A program made the translations under genes and the position numbers. The notes beneath the pieces are model-generated. The model was not told the origin of the DNA, did no database searches, and saw only the letters and a program-made list of their open reading frames with translations. Below are positions 1-12,859 of a stretch of DNA of 64,000 nt, one piece after another. Source of the stretch: Epiperipatus broadwayi (lineage: Eukaryota > Onychophora > Udeonychophora > Euonychophora > Peripatidae); NCBI GenBank assembly GCA_028023455.1, contig JAQFVV010006426.1, forward strand, positions 1,662,501-1,726,500. The letters run 5' to 3'. The number at the start of each line of letters is the position of its first letter. The stretch's first letter is position 1.

Positions 1-220
1 GCAAACTGCTTCACAAAAATATTAAGACAAAAACTATCTTCAAAACAATTACTATCAAAACTTTTCATCTAGCCAATTTAGTGACTGCTTTTCAAAATTA
101 TTAAAACCAGACTTACCAAAATGAAAACAAGACTGTTTTGACCAGCTAAAAACTAAAGCCAGACATTGTGGCTGCCCCATTTGACCACTGCTTTCAAAAT
201 AGTAAAGCCAGACTTTGCAG

Positions 221-812
221 CCATCTATAACTAATTTTAAATACATCATATAGTAAATTATAGTGACTGGAATATTTATATGTATGTCCACATGTACTAA
301 TAAACATTGGTTTAAGAAGTTATCAGTATTCATATGAAAACTAAATATTTAATAAATTAGCTAAAGTTAATATCATTTTTGCAAACTAAGCTAATATATA
401 TATATTAATTAATTTATAATATAAAATAAGAAAATTTCATTTTTCTAATAAAAGTCATTTCATTGTTAGTAGATATACAGATTGGCGTGTCAATTTTCAA
501 AAGTCATCTCATGTAATTCAGAATAGATCTGATATAAATGAAATGGAAATGAAGACTCTAATGAGTTTTATCTTATTATATTTTAATATTTATATATGTT
601 TGTGTACAAGTAAACCATCTATAACTAACTTTAAATGCAACATATATTCAATTATAGAGACGAGCATAATATTTATATGCATATCCACTCATACTAAAAG
701 GCTCTTTTATTGGTTTATGAAGGTAGCATTATTTATATGAAAACGAAATAATATTTAATAAATTGGCTAAAATTAATATTCTTTTTGTAAACTAGGCTGA
801 TATATATATATA
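221..812. repeat. Diverged direct duplication, about 395 bp period
   Basis: Bases 221-405 and 612-812 align by eye in the same orientation. Shared landmarks are CCATCTATAACTAA near the start, ATATTTATATG in the middle, and an ending with AATAAATT, GGCTAAA or AGCTAAA, then a short TA run. Spacing between matching points is about 390-410 bases. Two shorter related phrases (CTGCTTTTCAAAAT and CTGCTTTCAAAATAG, near 86 and 187) suggest further decayed units to the left. Looks like an old tandem duplication or two copies of one dispersed repeat. Confidence 0.6.
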
Positions 813-2522
813 TATATTATACCGGATACTCAATCTATTCTGAAACAGAGGGTGCCACCAGACCATTATGTGTCTGGAAAATTTGTTTACTGTGATCAGA
901 ATAGATGATGATGATGGTTTGCGCTGACTAGACTCAGGGAGAAACAAGAGATCTTAAAATGTTTAGACAATTGAGACTAAAGCACAAAGACAAACATCAG
1001 CCAAATTAAGTTTAAACATATTTCATAAATTTTATTATGAGAAAATCAATTATTAAATATAAGTTTATGACACAAGAGATGGGGGTTAACTCAGGCATGT
1101 ACCAGACATACTAAAGGCAAAGCTATGACAGACTGACTGATCTTCTAATAAACAAATTTAAAAGGGAGGAAGCAAATTTCATTCAGCAGAGGATTCACTT
1201 AAACACTGGTTTCCACTTTATGATATTTAAACCATATGCCCCTGAAATAGATCAAAGAACCCAGTGCCAATGAGCTTTCCGAGATCTAAGCATGGTCAGA
1301 TCTCAAATGTCCTTATATTGGTATGAACTGCACCAATTACTACATTTAAAATAACGGTGATTGATCCACCTCAAGAACAATCGAAAAATATCATTGAAAT
1401 GAAGAAACAATTAAACCTGGTGAATCCCAGCCAAACGATTGGCGAAAATTACTTTAAAATTAATAATTAATGGTCCCAATAAGAGACAAGTAAATGATTA
1501 GAAAAACAGTTACATCTGCCCCAGCAAATAAAGAAAAGAAAATAAACTTACAAACAAATTCTGAGTGCACGCTCTGATAAATTTAAAGCACACATAATAA
1601 CTACAAAAAGAAATCTATCGGAGAGTGCACATGAGTATGAAATATCAAAAGTTTAAATACTCTAGCAGAACAAATGTATTGCTCACCTGTAATTTAAGAA
1701 AGGATAAATTTTATCTTCCTGCTGATGACTTATAAAATTACAAAGAAAAACACAATTCTAATTTCCGCCTTTAGAGATATTAGAAACGAAATCTCCACCT
1801 GTGAAAATCAGACAATAAAGTCATCAGCGAAAAGAGTTTTGGAGGTTTAGCAAGCGGCAAACATAGAGTATAAAATTAATTATTGAATACTAAATAATTA
1901 CAGGTAAGCATAAAAAAATATATACAAGACTGCTAAAGCATTTACAAAAGCAAGGCATAAAATATAAAACTCATTCGTCACTCTCCAATAAACAAAACTG
2001 AAAGCAAATTGGAAGCTTAAAACTAAGATTCCAAGACACACTATAAAATATTGGAAAACACAGCAAATATTAGATATGAGGCTATATTGATTTAAGAAGA
2101 CATATTTATGATTAGATTGAGTGGAGATTTAATGAGAATTAATTTACCCTGGGAAGAATAAAAACGAAAATAGTTACCTTTCGGTAAAACAAAGTTCACG
2201 TAGAGTGCGCACTTTTACTTAAGTTCATTTTCAGGTTCTTTAGGCAGCAAGGTAGATGTAGAGAGGTTCCAGCTTCTTTTAGGTGTTCAAGGCATTACTG
2301 GAGCAAACTTGGAAGTCAGGGATCCGTCTTTTGTGGAGTTAGCAAGCCATTCGGGTGGTGGTAACAAGTATAGAATTTTTCATTTTGTTGCAGGCAAAAG
2401 TATTTAATCACAGCTGATGTCCTTTAAGAAATTAAATGTCCATGCTGATATAAATTCTCACTTGATAAACAGCTTGTCTATCAACGAACAATGAATTAAC
2501 TGACACTCCAAATTTTCGGGGC

Positions 2523-2530
2523 TATTTATA
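2523..2530 (-). promoter_or_regulatory. TATA-box-like site
   Basis: TATAAATA read on the minus strand, preceded by a GC-containing stretch and followed by GCCCCG. This is one of the few TATA-like sites here not embedded in pure AT sequence. No gene or LTR boundary can be tied to it, so the call rests on the motif alone. Confidence 0.2.
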
Positions 2531-2981
2531 CGTTGCTCCATTTCCCATGAAACACTTTACTTGTTGTCCAATTTCTACACCTGAGGCAGGGCAAATATTA
2601 ATCTCCCGCTCAATCTATCTAAGAATTCCACCCAGGGTTTATTGAAATGAAAACAACAACATAAAAATCAAATCTCCGCTATAAAAATTGGTTACAATAA
2701 TTAAAATAAAAGCCACAGGAATGCAATTAGCTAGCCAGCTTGTTTTTAAATCAAATGGATTTAAAAACAGGCGGTATATGAAAACTATTTTAAAATAAAT
2801 CGATAAACATTTTTTTAAAAAAAATCTGTTTTACATATAAACGCTGTGTACTTCGATACACGCATTCTTTTTAAATAATACTGCAAATTTAAACTCTACG
2901 TTTAATGAAAATTAAAAGCTTAATAAATTTCTTTTTTTTTTGTAATGACACCATTGAATTGGATTTCAATCAGGTTCAATA

Positions 2982-3556
<575 letters not shown>

Positions 3557-3771
3557 AAATTATTTGATTATAATTTAAAATGAGAAAATGTATTATTTTA
3601 CTTTTTCTTTTAATGTTGTTATTTTCATTTTACTTTTTTAGTCAATCATAATCTTAAAAAATATCTTGTTGATTTTAAAAATGTACAAATCGATTTATCT
3701 GTGGGGGCCTGTCCTGCTAATGGATAAGGTAATTAGCACCACATAGAACCTAATTGTTTTCTTGGCATTAG

Positions 3772-4651
3772 AGTCACATGACCTGAGTTTTACATTTTGT
3801 ATATTTTTCTAAGCAGAGATGAGATGCAGAATCTAAAATTTTGCATATAAAGACAACATACAATATCAGGGTTCTGGTAAAAAAATATAATTAATTGTAA
3901 AATTAATAAGTTTTATTTTGACATTTATATATATACTTTCGATCAATCTTTTTATTTTTTTTTACAAAAATGAGGTTTACAAGTTATAAATTTAAGTGTT
4001 AATTTTGTAATCTGCATGATTTAATAATGCATGTTAGCTTTTTAGATATTTGAAATATCTATGCTTTTTATATGTTAAAAATATGCAGCTTTTTTTGTAA
4101 CCTGTGTTAATGCATGTTAGCTTTTTATATTTTTAAAATATATTTTTTTAATCATGCAATCTCAGATCTATTTTGTAATGTTTTGCTTAACCAGATTTCT
4201 AAATTATTTATGTTTTGGCTTTTTTATGTGATCTCAGATGTGTATGTGTTGTTTTTCATTGATATTATAGTCACATGACTCAAGTTCTAAATCTTTTACA
4301 TTTTGGCTTTTTTTTTATTATGCCATCTCAGATCTATTTTGTAATATTTTGCTTGATCAGATTTCTAATTTTTTTTTTTTTTTATATTATGCAATCCCAG
4401 ATCAATTTTCAATGTTTTGCTTGACCAGATTTCTATGTGTCTTGCAGTTTAATTGATATTATAGTCACATGACCCAAGATCTAAATTTTTTACATTTTGG
4501 CTTTTTTTATTATACGATCTCAGATCTATTTTGTAAAATTTTGCTTGACCAAATTTTTATGTGTGCTGCTTTTAATTGATATTATAGTCATGTGACCTGA
4601 CTTATAAATATTTTCTGTTTTGGGTTTTTTTTTTGAAATTAATCACATGAC
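3772..4651. promoter_or_regulatory. Cluster of five GTCACATGAC-type E-boxes
   Basis: GTCACATGAC occurs at about 3772, 4270 and 4464, its reverse form GTCATGTGAC at 4587, and ATCACATGAC at 4642. CACATG is an E-box, and the extended palindromic context resembles sites of the MiT/TFE/USF bHLH-zipper class. They recur because they sit within a tandem repeat, so they may have no function. No transcription unit beside them is recognisable. Confidence 0.3.
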
Positions 4652-4897
4652 TTGAGTTCTAAAGTTGTTGCATTTTTGCATACTTTTTTTATCATTTAGA
4701 TGTGACTGATGATGTTTTTGGTCATTTTTGACATTCAAAATGGCTGAGATCACATACTAAATTAGCACACTGATATTATATTGCCTTATTTAAATATTTT
4801 TTTATTGTGCTATAATACATGCTTAATTAATCATACATATTAAGAAACACTGACTTTTGCAATACTCAATCTTTTTTAAATTTGCTAGACTCTTATT

Positions 4898-4905
4898 GTT
4901 TAGAA
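4898..4905. repeat. Target-site duplication of hAT element 1, left
   Basis: gtttagaa, identical to the copy at 9300-9307 directly outside the other end. Eight-base duplications are the hAT hallmark. Confidence 0.95.
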
Positions 4906-4921
4906 CAGGGGTGTCCAAAAA

Positions 4922-4937
4922 GTCGATCGCGATCGAC
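4922..4937. promoter_or_regulatory. 16-bp subterminal palindrome of hAT element 1
   Basis: GTCGATCGCGATCGAC is a perfect palindrome 17 bases inside the left end. The half-site GTCGATC recurs near the right end (about 9237 and 9265). Repeated subterminal motifs are where hAT transposases commonly bind; this role is inferred from position. Confidence 0.5.
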
Positions 4938-7181
4938 CGGTCAATCACAAAGCCAATTTTGGTTGATCACTAGGCCAATCTGCCAAGAACTGGCTGGCAA
5001 GAACTGACCAATTATGAGTGAAACAAATTGTCAAGATTTTTGACTTTTTTTGTTATTTTTGTTTTTGTTTTAAATTTTCTTTCAACTCTAGATAGGTGAA
5101 GTCCAATAAATCGTACCATTATTGAAAATAATATTTTTAATCTTGACTTAATGTGTTTTTGTAACCAAATGCAATGCATGAACATAACGCGCAAATGCAA
5201 CAGTATGCATGCAGTTATTGACTCAAAAAAAAAAAACACAGCTATTTAGCCTGAATATTTGGTAGTCTTATACGATAGTTTCTGTTTTTTAGTATTGAAA
5301 CAGTATGATTTATCTATCTTCCAGTTTCAGACTACTATGTTTCATAATAGTATAATTTTCTCTAATTCAAATTCATCCAAGTCAATGTATATTTTAAAAT
5401 AATACTAAAATATTGTATAAAAGTTCTGTTAATGAGTATGTGCGTATACTGTATGTGTGTACATTCATATTGCACATTAATTAGCTAATAATATCTGTAT
5501 ACATATAACTATAATACGCAGTTCTAATTTAAAATAATAATAAATTAACTCTTTCCCCACCTCTTACGAGGCTCCTCATCGACATCTGACATCACTCTAA
5601 CTCAGCCAGTTTTTATACGAAAATATTCGTTAAACACGTATTCAATTCGTTTTTAAAAGCTCTGTAAGATGGTGCCATCTTCCGATTTATTTTACAAGTA
5701 AAAAATAAAAAAAAACGCATTTAAACCTAAACAAAGAAGGAACATTATTTGTGATTGGTTCTTAGCATGCTCTCAGCCGAAAAAGACATTCTGATTGGCT
5801 GGAAAGAACAAAGAAACTGCCTGATCAAAGAAAATAAAGAAAAACGCTGAGATTTTCATTTCGAATACAATCTAAATTATTATAAAAGAATATTTTGAGA
5901 AATTAAAATTATTTTCAGAGAGAATAATAAAAAAACAAAATTATTTTCGAAAAATATTGAAGATTTAAGTAAAAATATTGAAGATGTAGTAAAAAGAAAT
6001 ATTTACTTTTCTATAACGTAAATGTCGATCTTTTTGTTTATATTATAGCTTTTATGTTGCCGATATTGAATATTTTAGAATAAATAAATAGCAATTTATT
6101 TTTTAAAGAACTTTCGTTCTCTTCATAACCTGAAAAATTAATAATATACTTTTTATAAACGTATCTGAGTTGAATTTAATATTATAGGCGAATATGTTTT
6201 AACAATAGGCTTTGTCTTCAGTTTGTGAGTTGGCCAATTAAAAGATTTGATTTTTATCTGATACAACCAATAATAAAATTAGTGGTTAAAAAGTTAAAGT
6301 AAGTTGTGTAGACATTATTGGGTGTGTAGAATTGCACCTATGTATATATGCGAAGGAAACTGTAATGTGATAGATTTTGTGAATTTAAACAACTTTTCTA
6401 AATTATCTATTTTAAGTTATTATAAATTTAGTTTATAAATTTGCTTGCATATAAAATCCTAAATTCAGTGTGATAGTGTTACACATATAAGAGAATATTT
6501 ACACTTTACAGAACTGAAATCTTTTTTTTAAAAAAGATTTATTTCTTGGAAATCATTCTGACTCACACCTGGTAACCAAGAGCTGAAATTTAAAAAAAAT
6601 AAAAAAATAAATGTAAGACAAAGGCAAAATCACTGGACCAGCACTATTTATCAATTACTCAGCTGGAGTTTTTGTCTTTACTAAGGTTTAATAAAGTAGT
6701 GTTAAAAACTAAAATATAAGACTTAAATTTGTCAACAAGTTATGACTTATGCAGGAGAAGAGAAATATTTGATATAAAAACTCCCAATTTTCCTTACTAA
6801 ATGTTCATTCTCTAATATTCAGAATGTAGTAGTGCCCTGTATGAACAATATTATTATTATTAATCAATATTATTTATCGATGGTGACCATGTGGAGTTTC
6901 AATTTTTCTTCTGTTTAAAATGTAAGTACCTTTTCTTATGCTTTAATTTAAATTGTGGCTTTTCTTATCTATCTATTTACTTGATTAATGAGCCTTCTCG
7001 GTAACAGATGTTTAAGCTGAAGTCGTTAATGGAATTAATGATCGCAGTTCATGAGTTTTTAATTTTCTTTCAAAATATTTAATTCAATATTTACTATTTA
7101 TTTTGAATATTCAATTTTTATCAGTTAAGTTTGGGGAAATAAAATTGTTATAAGTATTTCTTTTTTTATTTTAATAAACCA

Positions 7182-9023
7182 ATGAACATGAGCAGTAAAC
7201 CCAAAAAATCGAAAACTTATCATTTCAATGAAGAATGGGAACTCTACTACTTTTTTACAATGGTGAATGATAAATGTTGTAGCTTAATATGCTTTACCTC
7301 GATAGCCATTGCTATAAAGGGTAATATGGAGAGACATTTTTTAGCTTTACATAACAAGTATCAAACAAATTATCCACAAAGTACCGAATTGAGAAAACGT
7401 AAAGTTAGGGATCTTAAAACTCAATTAAAAAATCAACAAAAAGTTTTTAAACAGCCAATGTTGAAGTCACAAGCAGTAACTACTGCATCATTCAAAGTAA
7501 GTTATCTTTTAGCAAAAAAATGTAAACCATTTTCTGAGGGTGAATTTGTAAAGGAAACTTTTTTGGAAATGTCAGATTCACTTTTTAGCAATTTTCATAA
7601 CAAGAGTGAAATTATTGCTGCAATTCAAGATCTGCAACTATCTCAAAACACTGTGGTGCGATGAATTGAGAAAATGAGTGGAAATGTAAAAGAACAGTTA
7701 TATAATGATATTAATAGATGTTCTTGTTTTTCTCTTCAATGTAATGAATCAACAGATATAAGTGATACAACACAATTACTTGTTTTCATTCGTATGGTTT
7801 TTAAAGATTTTACATCTAAAGAAGAATTGTTGGGTCTGATTTCTTTGAAAGAAAGAACTAGAAGTGTAGATATATTCAAAGCCTTTAAAAACTTGCTCAA
7901 TGATTTGAAAGTACCACTTTTTAAATTAGTTTCAATAACAATGGATGGTGCAGCTGCAATGATAGGTCACATAAATGGATTTATAGCCCTATGTCAAAAT
8001 GAAGATGATTTTCCTGCTTTTTTGAGCTACCACTGCATAATTCACCAGCAAGTGTTATTCAGCAAGAGACTAAACACAAAAGAAGTAATGGACATAGCAT
8101 TTAAAATTGTTAATTCAATTCAAGAAAGTTCCCTCAAATGGCGTCTCTTCCAACTGCAGCTTGTTGAAAACCAACCTGAGTTATTATTACATACCAATGT
8201 AAGATGGTTAAGCAGAGGTAAATTTCTGGAACAATTTCGTGATTTATTGCCTGAAGTAATAGATTTTCTCCTTGAGCAAGATGGTAAATGTGAAAATTTA
8301 AACGATGAAACTTGGCTTAGTGACTTAGCTTTTCTAACCAATTTTACTTCAATGTTAAGTCATTTAAATATAGAATTACAAGGTAGAAATAAAACAGTAA
8401 TTGATATGATCAGCTGTGTAGATGCATATAAGACAAAATTTATTATGCTAATAGAAGATCTGCAACAAAATAATCTGAATCATTTTCCAAATATGGCGGA
8501 TCACCTACAAAAGCATAAAAATATTAATTATAATATCAACAAATATGTCGCAGAAATCCAAAAAGTAATTGAAGATTTTAAGGTAAGATTCTAAGAATTT
8601 GAAAAAATTAAAAAAATTGTGGAATGTATATCTTTTCCTTTTAAAATAGATTTAAATGTGAAACGCATTAGCCAAAATTTTTTAGACATATTTCATATGG
8701 AGCAACAGGCTTTATAAAATGAAACTATAATTTTACAAACTGATTTAATCTTACAAGCTGGAAAATTTGAAGAAGATTTTTGGAAATACGTCAACCGAGA
8801 AAAATATCCCAATATCATCAAATGTAGTGAATATATTTAATCTTGTTTCGGATCTACATACCTGTGTGAATCGGCATTTTCATACTTAAAGTTAACGAAG
8901 ACTAAACAATGTTCTGTCCTAACTGATTCCCATACTGAGGATTTATTATTATTATGTTTGTCAAGATATACACATAATTATGATTCCTTGGTTAGAGACA
9001 TGCAAACACAGTTTTCCCATTAA
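7182..9023 (+). pseudogene. hAT transposase (BED-finger, GTF2IRD2/ZBED-like), four in-frame stops
   Basis: One continuous frame of 613 codons with no indels, broken by stops at 7662-7664 (TGA), 8592-8594, 8715-8717 and 8838-8840 (all TAA). The start is the first ATG of the frame. Residues 30-60 look like a BED zinc finger: Cys33/Cys37 region, then RHFLALH with His52 and His57; the usual first CxxC cysteine appears replaced by Ser34. The DDE core follows: the usual DEST motif reads CNEST (Asn188), ITMDGAAAM supplies Asp255, then a CIIH pair, NVRWLSRG, and a C-terminal hATC dimerisation segment with STYLCESAFS (Glu563). Two catalytic acidic residues remain and the first looks changed to Asn. 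The TGA can be explained as CGA to TGA, and the residue-512 stop as CAA to TAA. Inactive copy; function known from family only. Confidence 0.9.
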
Positions 9024-9299
9024 TGTTAAGATAATAAAATAAATTCTAAATATGTATTTATCAGTAGCTAATTTGAATTAATAAATATTGTTAATAATTA
9101 TTCATGTTGCTTTAATTCCCCCAGACATGAGTTTTTTAGCCTGTTAAATAATTGTTATTTTTTTACGTAGGTAGATATATAAAAATAGTATGTATTTCAC
9201 ATCTTTCTCCACTTAGACCACACCTATGACAACAAGTCGATCGCAACACATTTTCAAAATAAAAAGTCGATCTTATGAACACAAAAGTTGCCACCCCTG

Positions 9300-9307
9300 G
9301 TTTAGAA
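9300..9307. repeat. Target-site duplication of hAT element 1, right
   Basis: gtttagaa, matching 4898-4905 without mismatch. Confidence 0.95.
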
Positions 9308-9911
9308 TCAGATAGAGATAGATTTAATAAAATATTTCAGTGATTTAAATAATTGATATTACCTAAAGAAAAGTTCAGTTATTAAATAAAAACAATATAT
9401 TTAAATCTCCCCCCTCTGATTCTAATTTGTCTTTTTATTATTATTTCAAAATTAGTATTTGAAATTTGCTAGTTAAAATCTATTTAAAATCGGTTCTTTC
9501 AAAATGTCATTTAGCCACTAATGCAATTAAAATGGTTTATAGAAAACGTCCCAATTTAAAATGAAGACAGAATGTTAAAAGTAAAACTTTATTTTCTTTT
9601 AAAAGTGACAATTATATATGCATATTGCATATAGGTGATTTAGAAACAACTTTCAGTTTTTAAAATAAATTTAATGTTCGAAGTTGAAAGTTAAAACACT
9701 ATTTTCTTTTTGACAAATAAATATGTGTACTGCATGAAATGATAATTTAATTCTTTAAATCTTTTGACTCAATTTAGTATATTATCATCATAGGCTATGG
9801 TATCGACATTTCTGTACATATGGCAGACCTATGGAGTCACTTTCTAATTAAGCAAGAATTAATTTCTTTGCAAAATCTTTTATTATATATATCATAATTG
9901 CATAGGCCTTG
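9308..9911. other. AT-rich spacer between the two hAT elements
   Basis: About 600 bases with no ORF and no recognisable repeat. Short homopolymer-rich phrases such as AAAGTTAAAAC and TATTTTCTTTT occur twice about 80 bases apart (near 9582 and 9686), a weak hint of local duplication. Nothing else seen. Confidence 0.5.
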
Positions 9912-9919
9912 ATTTAGAC
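9912..9919. repeat. Target-site duplication of hAT element 2, left
   Basis: atttagac, identical to 11435-11442. It shares the core tttaga with the duplication of the first hAT. Confidence 0.93.
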
Positions 9920-11434
9920 CAGCGTTTCCCAACCTGTGGTACACGTACCACTGGTGGTACACGAAAAATAATCAATAATGGCGGACATAAAAAATAAAAA
10001 AAATTAAATCATAAAAATATCATAGAAACGTTTTTTCCTATAATTCATAAAAATTATTTTAATGAATAATATTATACTGTAAAGTTGTTAATATGTACAG
10101 TCGATGATCGAAAATCCAGCAATTGATATCGGTTTTTTTTTTGGAGTGCACTTTTAAATTTAGCCGTTAGCCACCAGTAACTTGAGATGTCGCCACCACT
10201 GTTGTCATAGTGCTGCACTCTCATTCACTTCACCACATGGCTTACAAGTGACAGGTTATTGTTTGTGATTGTATCATCTTTGTTTATTAAAATTCATTGA
10301 TCCCTATATAACCTGCTTATTCGAACTTAGACAAGAAGCACAGGTTTTTTTAAGACAATCCTTTTGATCTCTCTTCGAAATTGTATGATTTTGATTGGCT
10401 TCAGGTGCTTGCATATTTATCTGATATTTTTTGCAAATAAATGAACTTAAATTTGACACTTCAGAATAACTCGATAACGATCTTTAATGTTAATGATAAA
10501 ATTGAAAGTATGATTAAGAAATTAGATTTTTGGAAACAGTGTATTGAAAACAATCAACCGGAAAAATTCGAAACTCTACATATTTTTTTGTTTGAAAATA
10601 AGGTTAGTCTGTCTCAAGATATACAAAAAATATAATAGCACATTTAACAGGATTAAAATTGTCTTTCATGGAATATTTTCCAAAACCCGAAAACACAAAT
10701 GATAAGTGGATTTCAAACTCCTTCTATGAAGAAAATTTAGAAAAAGCTACATCACTATCAATAAAAGAGAAAGAAAATTTAATAGAATTATCGACACAAT
10801 CTAATTAATTTTGGTTAAACATTAAAGAATATGAACAGTTTTCTGAGAAAGCTCTTAAATTATTATTACCATTTACTAGTATGGAATTAGTAGAAAGAGC
10901 TTTTTCTTTATATATATATTTTTAAAAAAAGTATTGAAACAGATTGAATGCAGCTGTAGACTTAAGGGTATATCTTGCATCTTCTGAACCAAATTTCAAA
11001 AAATTATGTTCTTCGAAACAAGCACAAGGATCTCATTAAATTTATTTTATAAAAACATTTGATTATGATAAAAATATATATATTAATTGGGTTTTTATAA
11101 TTTTGTGTTTTTATTAAAACCATTTATTAGTAAATGAAATATGACAAAATAGTAGATAAAGATGATACTTTGAACAAACACATACATATATGTTACAGTG
11201 AGTTTATAATTTCAGTGAGTTTATAATCCAGCATGACGTTTAGGCATGTTACAATGTAATTTGTCTCATTATGTGATGTGAATACATGGTCACCCTATAA
11301 TATGTATAATGCAAATAAAATAACACACTCGCAATAACAAATTTCACAAAATACAATCATTTTTATGAAGTGGTACAATTTAGCATGATATACTACCAAG
11401 TGGTACGTGAGCCAAAAAAGGTTGGGAAATGCTG
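9920..11434 (+). mobile_element. Second hAT transposon, internally deleted, with 8-bp target duplication
   Basis: Left end CAGCGTTTCCCAACC and right end, read inward, CAGCATTTCCCAACC form a 15-bp terminal inverted repeat with one mismatch, and the next bases are also similar (a shared ACGTACCAC). A perfect 8-bp target duplication, atttagac, lies at 9912-9919 and 11435-11442. Length 1,515 bp. It keeps only the C-terminal half of a transposase (10441-11040). The ends differ from those of the neighbouring hAT, so this is a separate family (ZBED5/SPIN-like ends by appearance). Both ends look movable if a transposase is supplied in trans; that is inference. Confidence 0.93.
10441..11040 (+). pseudogene. 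C-terminal fragment of a hAT transposase (ZBED5/SCAND3-like)
   Basis: The first frame (10441-10635) begins MNLNLTLQNNS and resembles the middle of ZBED5/FAM200-type transposases (the 'LN..LQG' helix region). The BED finger and the first two catalytic Asp regions are absent, consistent with internal deletion. A frameshift in an A-run near 10628 is needed to continue into a frame with HLTGLKLSFMEYFPKP, then a stop at about 10806, then a hATC-like segment with VERAFS where family members have CEAAFS, so the Glu is kept and the Cys is lost. A further frame change near 10915-10945 restores the family ending (LNAAVDLRVYLAS then a Lys- and Ser-rich tail) up to the stop near 11040. Not functional. 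Confidence 0.8.
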
Positions 11435-11442
11435 ATTTAGAC
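11435..11442. repeat. Target-site duplication of hAT element 2, right
   Basis: atttagac, perfect match to 9912-9919. Confidence 0.93.
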
Positions 11443-12441
<999 letters not shown>

Positions 12442-12859
12442 ACCTATATTGATATAGGCACATATAATTTTTATCTAAAATTATTATTAAAGTAATCTTT
12501 CATAAAAGAAAAAACATAAAATTAAATGTTGAAGAGTTTATTCAGTTTGTTTTAGAAAAAGATAGGAATTAAATAGTTTTTATTAGTATTCGTAAAAATA
12601 TAAATATACAAATCTCTTTTCATTCAAGTTTAATTAAAGAAAAAATAATGTTAAAACTAAATAGTAAATTGTATTAAAAATATATGACCGTATATATGTG
12701 CGATTGTCAACAATAGAATAAATGTTATTATAAAGTTAAAGAAGATTATTATTAAAAAACACGGCAATGGTTATTAATTAAAATATAAAACAACATCTCT
12801 GCATGGCTATTACTAATTAAGCAATCTTCCAAAACACGTTTATCAAATGATTATCATTG

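Larger units (their letters stand above)
1..2940. other. AT-rich non-coding region, no gene seen
   Basis: No reading frame with recognisable domains. The first 820 bases hold a diverged direct duplication (listed separately). Bases 860-2650 are less extreme in composition and could be an old mobile element or the 5' region of something on the minus strand: a TATA-like box (TATAAATA on the minus strand, 2523-2530) is followed on that strand by untranslatable sequence. No terminal repeats or splice model can be shown, so the segment is left unassigned. Confidence 0.5.
3557..4905. repeat. AT-rich region with diverged ~200 bp tandem repeats
   Basis: From about 3750 to 4680 two phrases recur: one with 'GATCTCAGATCTATTTTGTAA' type sequence followed by TTTTGCTTGACCAGATTTCT, and one with TGATATTATAGTCACATGAC followed by TTTTACATTTTGGC. 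They recur four or five times at roughly 120-240 base spacing with T-run length changes between them. No coding potential. The region ends at the target duplication of the hAT element. Confidence 0.6.
4906..9299 (+). mobile_element. hAT-superfamily DNA transposon, complete with 8-bp target duplication
   Basis: The element starts CAGGGGTGTCC and ends with the reverse complement of CAGGGGTGGCAAC, giving a short terminal inverted repeat (CAGGGGTG then diverged). It is flanked by a perfect 8-bp target duplication, gtttagaa at 4898-4905 and 9300-9307, which fits the hAT target pattern nTnnnnAn. Length 4,394 bp. A BED-finger/DDE transposase gene occupies 7182-9023. The 2.3 kb 5' non-coding part has a 16-bp perfect palindrome (4922-4937), two reverse CCAAT boxes (TGATTGGTT near 5753, TGATTGGCT near 5792) and a small GATGGTGCCATC palindrome near 5669. 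The 3' end repeats GTCGATC twice, probably transposase binding sites. Stops in the transposase make it non-autonomous. Confidence 0.95.

Noticed and set aside
7182-9023. A domesticated host gene (ZBED/GTF2IRD2 type)
   Set aside because: It lies inside clear hAT ends with a perfect target duplication and has four stop codons, so it is a transposon copy rather than a domesticated gene.
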